The notes beneath the pieces are model-generated. The model saw only the letters and a program-made list of their open reading frames with translations. It had not been told where the DNA came from and ran no database searches. Both the position numbers and the translations under genes were made by a program. Source: Parelaphostrongylus tenuis (lineage: Eukaryota; Nematoda; Chromadorea; Rhabditida; Metastrongylidae). From it: a DNA stretch of 64,000 nt. How positions within the stretch are numbered: position 1 is the first letter of the stretch; every line of letters begins with the position of its first letter. Positions 59,801-64,000 of the stretch are shown one piece after another. Location: positions 124,001 to 188,000 of the forward strand of contig JAHQIW010003651.1 in assembly GCA_019055375.1 (NCBI GenBank), written 5' to 3'.

Positions 59801-61525
59801 GGAAAAGTTAATATTGAAGCCAAATGAAATGCGTTTTCCCAGCTTTTACACTCATCAGGCTGCCGATATCAGCTCACAATAATCTCGATAACTACTATTT
59901 GAGAAAATCTTCAGCAAATTATTTGCAGCACAAAGGGTTGCATTTTCGAAACTCAAATTTCCTAGTCATTAAAAGTTGTGTTTAAAACGGACTGTTGATT
60001 CCGTTCACTATGGTAATTAATTTTGCACCATTTCCGCAGTAAGAACACCGCATTCGATAGTTACTTGAATGTTTAGTACCACTGTGGTATTACTTCACGA
60101 AGACACCTTTCTCAATACCTCCAATAAAACCGGTGCACACAAGTACAATCGCTTTCCACAGTTTGAACATTGGGATCACGAGGTAGGTTTTTCTTCGTTT
60201 CTCGTTGTTGAGCATGTAGAGAGCAATGGCGAATGACGACCATATTGAAACGAACAGCATTTTCTTCTGTGGTGCTGTCATAAGATGATCGATCTGAGCG
60301 AAAGATTTACTTAGTAAAATGTAAGGTCAGTGATAAGGTGAAACTCTGATTTAAGAAAATGCTCCCAGACATTGGTAGACGTGTGCACAGATTTTTGTAC
60401 GCAATTCCCTACATTCTTGACCCTTTGAAAATGTTCTCGAAGCCCTTTGTAAGCTGCTCCACATATCGTGAGCAAAAATAAGGGAGGTCATCTAAGTCCC
60501 GTTTTAGTGTTTTATTAAATCGTTCTATTCATCAATGGTCAACTTCCTCCAGAGTTGTCTTGTGAAAGACAAAGTATTCCGATTTTCCATTACACATACA
60601 GCTTATACGGCCATTTCTTAGTAATTTTATGATGTGTCAAACATTACGGTGTACTAAAATCAGGGACAACAGAGTTGCGGTCGATCAAAACAGAAAGAGC
60701 ATACCTCTTCTATCTACCGATTTTTATAGACCCGCTCAGAATGATATGATCTAAGAAGGATAGAACATGCTTTGAGCTGTTAGGTTTAGTGCTATACAGG
60801 TACCTGTTTCGTCCTATTAGGACTCATCAGTAGCACCCTCTTCAGCTATAGCTACAAGCTTGACTGCCAGTCACCACAATGTCAAGTAACTCCATCATCT
60901 GACTTGGGGTGATTTATTATTCGGCGTCGATTCCTTTGTAAAGAGGGTGCTTCTGATGAGTCACAATAGGACAAAACAGGTACTTGTATAGCACTAGACC
61001 TAACAGCTCAAAACATGTATTGTCCTTATCGGAAACAGTGTAAAATGATAATAGATAGACCACCAACTACGACGGATCCGAAAACGAGTCCAGGCACCGA
61101 ACCTATCATACCGAAAATCACGGCCCGTTTTTCAATTTGAACGTTCATGAAGACGATCACAAATAATGCACAGCTCATTCCTGAAAGCGAACAAAATTAA
61201 AATCAGAGCGCTAGGGCTACGCGTATCATTGACAAGTTTAATATAAACTCCTTTCCTTAGATGATTCTTCAAGATTCCTCACACTCGCATCTTGAAAAAT
61301 TTACATGAAATTTTGTTCTGCAATCATCCAGCTAAGCTCTTTTTATCCGTATCCTGGTTGAGGCCAGCAAATCGCTAGTAAGTCTCGCATTACTGAACTG
61401 TCTTGTCAACGTAATACCTATAGACTGAACGATCAGTGAGAAATCTCGGGCCACCGTCGGAGCGATATTCAAGCCCAGCGTCATCACAGGGAATGCAACG
61501 GCTCCTCCACCCTCTGAAGTCATCC
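53809..61525 (-). CDS. TauE/SafE (TSUP) family membrane transporter, partial multi-exon gene
   Basis: Multipass membrane protein of the sulfite exporter TauE/SafE family. Bacterial members move sulfur-containing anions; the substrate of the animal members is not established here. Exons 5' to 3': 61525-61418, 61180-61071, 60293-60119, 57396-57283, 55847-55699, 54025-53947, 53897-53809, all joining in frame (about 274 residues). Signature pieces are GMTSEGGGAVAFPVMTLG in the first exon, APQKKMLFVSIWSSFA, KLWKAIVLVCTGFIGG, the glycine-rich FTGSGVDICIFSIITLLF, RVSEKTATPT, APIGSFLGSHFHRK and SFIYVLEALAVIGFLATKP, followed by a hydrophobic helix ending KVGSRIMEKIE. Membrane helices alternate with short loops. 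The N-terminal exon(s) before GMTSEGG and the last exon after 53809 were not found; the first may lie beyond 62,000 or outside the window. Its introns carry an RTE fragment and MITEs. Confidence 0.88.
53898..53946 (-). other. 49-nt intron in the TSUP gene
   Basis: Starts GTGAGCGAAATC and ends TTTTTTTCAG. It splits a codon after its first base, restoring SPIL-V-LTGAS across the join. Nematodes commonly have introns near 50 nt, so its size is normal, but its other reading frames stay open, producing misleading long frames across 53810-54031. Confidence 0.8.
54472..54765 (+). repeat. SINE family A
   Basis: Head GCGCATGTGGCGCAGTGGTC, body through GATATGCC and GAAGTTAAAAATTAAAGG, to ACTTTATCCTT. 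Lies in the TSUP intron between exons 55847-55699 and 54025-53947. A more decayed minus-strand copy follows at about 54795-55015. Confidence 0.85.
54795..55015 (-). repeat. SINE family A, decayed copy
   Basis: Weak but colinear similarity to the minus-strand copies (GACTGAATGCATAGCTAGCC; CCTCTGAGGGATAAAGAG). It faces the plus-strand copy at 54472, making an inverted pair that could fold. Confidence 0.55.
57600..58125 (+). pseudogene. RTE-type non-LTR retrotransposon, endonuclease fragment
   Basis: Degenerate plus-strand frames resemble the APE-type endonuclease of RTE elements: GVGRVGVLVK, then YAPTSSYDEDEIEAFYLDME (from about 57850), KIGPSRTPGE and LYDFIM. Stops and frame changes interrupt it. 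It sits in the intron between TSUP exons 60293-60119 and 57396-57283. Confidence 0.7.
58395..59260 (-). pseudogene. RTE-type reverse transcriptase fragment
   Basis: Minus-strand pieces similar to RTE reverse transcriptase: KYQEYKIPLCLTFIIL, then LRELYKNFTTRRPPFYNHI, VRRAVRQDDAISP (the usual GVRQGDxxSP motif) and, further downstream, WGAYKRIEDVVKKRKSIHLR. The FADD catalytic block was not found and frames change, so it is dead. It lies tail-to-tail with the plus-strand endonuclease fragment, in the same intron. Confidence 0.75.
60763..61018. mobile_element. MITE with roughly 78-bp terminal inverted repeats
   Basis: Left arm ACATGCTTTGAGCTGTTAGG ... AGTAGCACCCTC and right arm GAGGGTGCTTCTGATGAG ... 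CCTAACAGCTCAAAACATGT are near-perfect inverted repeats about 100 bp apart. It lies in the TSUP intron just downstream of exon 61180-61071, about 50 bp from its donor. Confidence 0.85.
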
Positions 61526-61719
61526 CTGAAAATTCTTTGCAATTCAAACATATAAGTGCGCATCTTTGCGTACGCTAAGAAATTGAAACACACCGGTTCA
61601 ACAAATTGGCGATGGTGTGAAATTTATAGATTTCATATAAATGACAAATATAGCCTTATAAAACCGTTTTTTAATAAATTTTTGAACTTTTTCAAGCTAA
61701 GAGGCAAACTTTGAAGCAG

Positions 61720-61720
<1 letters not shown>

Positions 61721-61759
<39 letters not shown>
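61721..61759. repeat. (AT)n dinucleotide repeat
   Basis: About 19 AT units without interruption, upstream of the first TSUP exon found. Length is likely polymorphic. Confidence 0.95.
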
Positions 61760-61761
<2 letters not shown>

Positions 61762-62544
61762 TCGCACACAAACGAAAATCCTCAGCGCGAAAAATTCGAT
61801 TTCAATCTTCCGTTTCCGTTTAGGTTTCATCCAACTTGGTTATGAAAGTGCTCAAAAGATAGATTGCACATGGCTTTTACAGGTTTTGAAAACGACGAAA
61901 CTGCCGAAACATTGGCATTTGAACTGCTCTAGTACTACTGCTTGGTGCAAATGAAGGTGTTTTAACAACCATGTGTTTGATAAACAAGAAGTCACGGAAT
62001 TATTTAATTAATGCCGAGTTTATCAACAGCCGGTCTTGGAAATTCAAAACTTGACAGCTACCTCTCTAAGTAGGTAGCACACGTAGGAGGAAAGCATGAC
62101 GGTGACGATTTTATGGGGAGAGTTACAATCCTTGGACATGAGCCAAGAAGTACGTGAAAGCCTTGAAGTGCTTTGAATAAATTTCAAGGGCTCGTAAAGA
62201 ACAAAGAGGAGCAAGGAGTCTTCAAACCCAATCATTCATGACACTCATCTGAGGTTGATTTTCTAGTCTGAATAGCAATGTGTACTCGTGCGCATCAGCT
62301 GCCAAGTTTGTTCCACTTGATTTCGTGACCTGGTGGCCAGTCCACACGTCACCCCACGAATAGAACATGAGCAAACTTAATCCTCTGGACGCGCATGATC
62401 CCAGTTCGTATCATGGCGGCTGTCACTAGCCTACTCTAACGGGCGTCGCGTCTCGAGAAGAATTTGTACTGGTGTGAGTCGTAATGGAAAAAAACAGAAT
62501 TTATTTGGTAAACGCAGGCTATAAGGGCACATCATTTTTACCGC

Positions 62545-62745
62545 ATAATAGAATTTGTATTCCCAGTGTTACACAGTGATGTGCAAAACTTTAGCGCCAG
62601 GTGGAACTAGAACCTGCGCCTTACTCTTTCCGGTAAGGCGTGCTCTATCCGTTACACTATTGAAGTCCATTTTGTACATCGCTTTTTCTACGCTAAAGCG
62701 CACCTATCTGTCGAGAATTTATATTTTCTGCAGTAAGGGCGTTCT
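62545..62745 (-). repeat. Family B tRNA-like module
   Basis: Hallmarks CAGTGATGTGCAAAACTTTA and GTGGAACTAGAACCTGCGCC, with a block ending TCCGTTACACTATTGAAGTC. Further copies or fragments lie at about 9462-9600, 42770-42870, 50225-50340 and 59610-59780 (opposite strand). Confidence 0.6.
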
Positions 62746-62829
62746 CCATTCCGAAATAGACCTCGAGTTCTCATCAACACACTGGTTCGGCTTCAGTGGT
62801 CACCTGTCAGAATGCTAGATTTCTAGTCA

Positions 62830-63730
62830 GTGAAACACCACCAAAGCCGTCTCATTGTTTGTCAGGGAAGACCTTCACAACAAAGCCAATTATTGCTTTA
62901 TCTCCTTACTATCCGTCGTCTATTATCTCTTCACTCAAGTCATCGTAAAAGGATTAACAAAACCCTGGGCGAAGGACAATCATGCCAGCATGCAGGGTTT
63001 CGAAGAGAATTTAGTACTACAGACCTCACCACGCGATCATAAAACTCAATGAAGTCTTACAAAAGTCTAAGAGAACGCTCTATCCAACTTTCATCGATTT
63101 ATAGAAAGCCTTTGATTTAGTGGACGTGGAAGCAGTCATAGAAACTCTGGACACCCAGAGCGCCCTACTCAGTACATAACATCGTTCGTGAGTTGTATGA
63201 AGATTTCGCAATGATTAGGTCATTATTCTATGACGACATTACTATCTACCTAAGGAAGATTCGATGAGGTAATACGACTTCGCCAAATCAGTCACTGCTG
63301 CTTTTCAAATTGTCATGCGAACAATAGAATGGGACAACATAGGAGTGAAAATTGATGGTCGGAAAAGTGCAGTAATTTCGTTCCGCTGATGGCACCATTG
63401 TTATAGCATCAAGCATCAGCCATTCAGAAAGTGACGCCTGCTGAAAGATAAGTCTCGACTTGATAAAAAAATGATATACACGAGGAACGAATTGGTTTCG
63501 AATGCTCCGTTAACTAACCGGACGAATACCTCCAAATGGTCCAATTACGTCAACCCAAGTCGGGAAGTCAGCATGGTGAACGGCCTAACCTCAAAGTTAA
63601 TTACGAGGAAGCGAAAGGCTTGCGAAACTTTCAAGAGCAGTGAGGATATAGTGAAGAGAACAAAGAACATCCGACTCCGTGCCTATGTTTTTGTCGACGA
63701 TTGTCCTTGCTTAACGCATGCTTGAAAACC
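62830..63730 (+). pseudogene. Second RTE reverse transcriptase fragment
   Basis: Plus-strand frames run in the order expected of RTE reverse transcriptase: SHRKRINKTLGEGQSCQHAG, FRREFSTTDL, then TFIDL-like text followed by KAFDLVDVEAVIETL (63075-63160), and near the end TRNELVSNAPLTNRTNTSK and SEDIVKRTKNIRLRAYVF. Frameshifts and stops throughout. No intact ORF, 5' end or tail repeat was recognised. Confidence 0.7.
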
Positions 63731-64000
63731 TGGTGAGTACGTAAGCAGCATGAAAAATTTCCTGACGTTATATATGATGCTAAATGTGCACTTGAAGTCA
63801 AAAATTATCAAAGAAGCCGTCAACCAGAAATTTAAAGTACGTAATGAATTCTGTTTTCTACTTTTGCAGCCATAGATTTGGTAAATTGTGATTTTACTAA
63901 CATTATCGGTTCTCAACACAACAAACTCACATTTGGATTCGTAGAGGTAGAATTAAGTTGTCATTTGAGATTTATGGAAAACCGAAATGTAACACACAAT

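Overview
The window looks like nuclear DNA of a nematode, most likely a strongylid (hookworm-like) parasite. It is intron-rich and AT-rich, with short exons bounded by GT...AG introns whose acceptors often read TTTCAG or TTTTAG. The exon proteins most resemble nematode/metazoan families, and intergenic and intronic DNA is full of short dispersed repeats. The organism assignment is inference; the exon structures were read by hand from both strands. Most long open frames here are chance or repeat-derived. The real genes are chains of exons of 24 to about 400 nt.

Layout. 1-5,900: repeats, including a perfect 130-bp inverted repeat (1880-2152) and a dead maT-type (DD37D) mariner-like transposon (3479-4788). 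5,919-10,330 (+): a multi-exon gene starting with half of a CRIB (Cdc42/Rac-binding) motif and continuing into a proline/serine-rich protein. 12,740-13,170: an ATGT microsatellite. 13,483-16,960 (-): a candidate gene with a membrane-rich exon and a proline-rich tail. 19,770-28,854 (-): UTP-glucose-1-phosphate uridylyltransferase (UGP), reconstructed in 14 exons with consistent phases. It includes two in-frame exons that insert 48 residues not expected from the human enzyme. 29,060-43,160: no gene I can name, mostly repeats and weak open frames. 43,169-43,752: an internally deleted mariner. 44,245-44,844 (+): a candidate two-exon gene. 45,000-53,500: dense SINE-like and MITE-like repeats. 53,809-61,525 (-): a TauE/SafE (TSUP) family membrane transporter in seven recognised exons, with 5' and 3' ends missing. 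One of its introns holds fragments of an RTE-type non-LTR retrotransposon. 62,830-63,730 (+): a second degenerate RTE reverse-transcriptase fragment.

The recognisable genes do not form a pathway. UGP is cytosolic sugar-nucleotide metabolism, the TSUP protein is a multipass membrane transporter and the CRIB protein is a candidate small-GTPase effector. Two tRNA-like repeat families recur: a SINE with A-box and B-box like sequences (about 10 copies), and a second tRNA-like module, at least one copy of which sits inside a terminal-inverted-repeat element. I found no CRISPR array, rRNA or intact ordinary tRNA gene.
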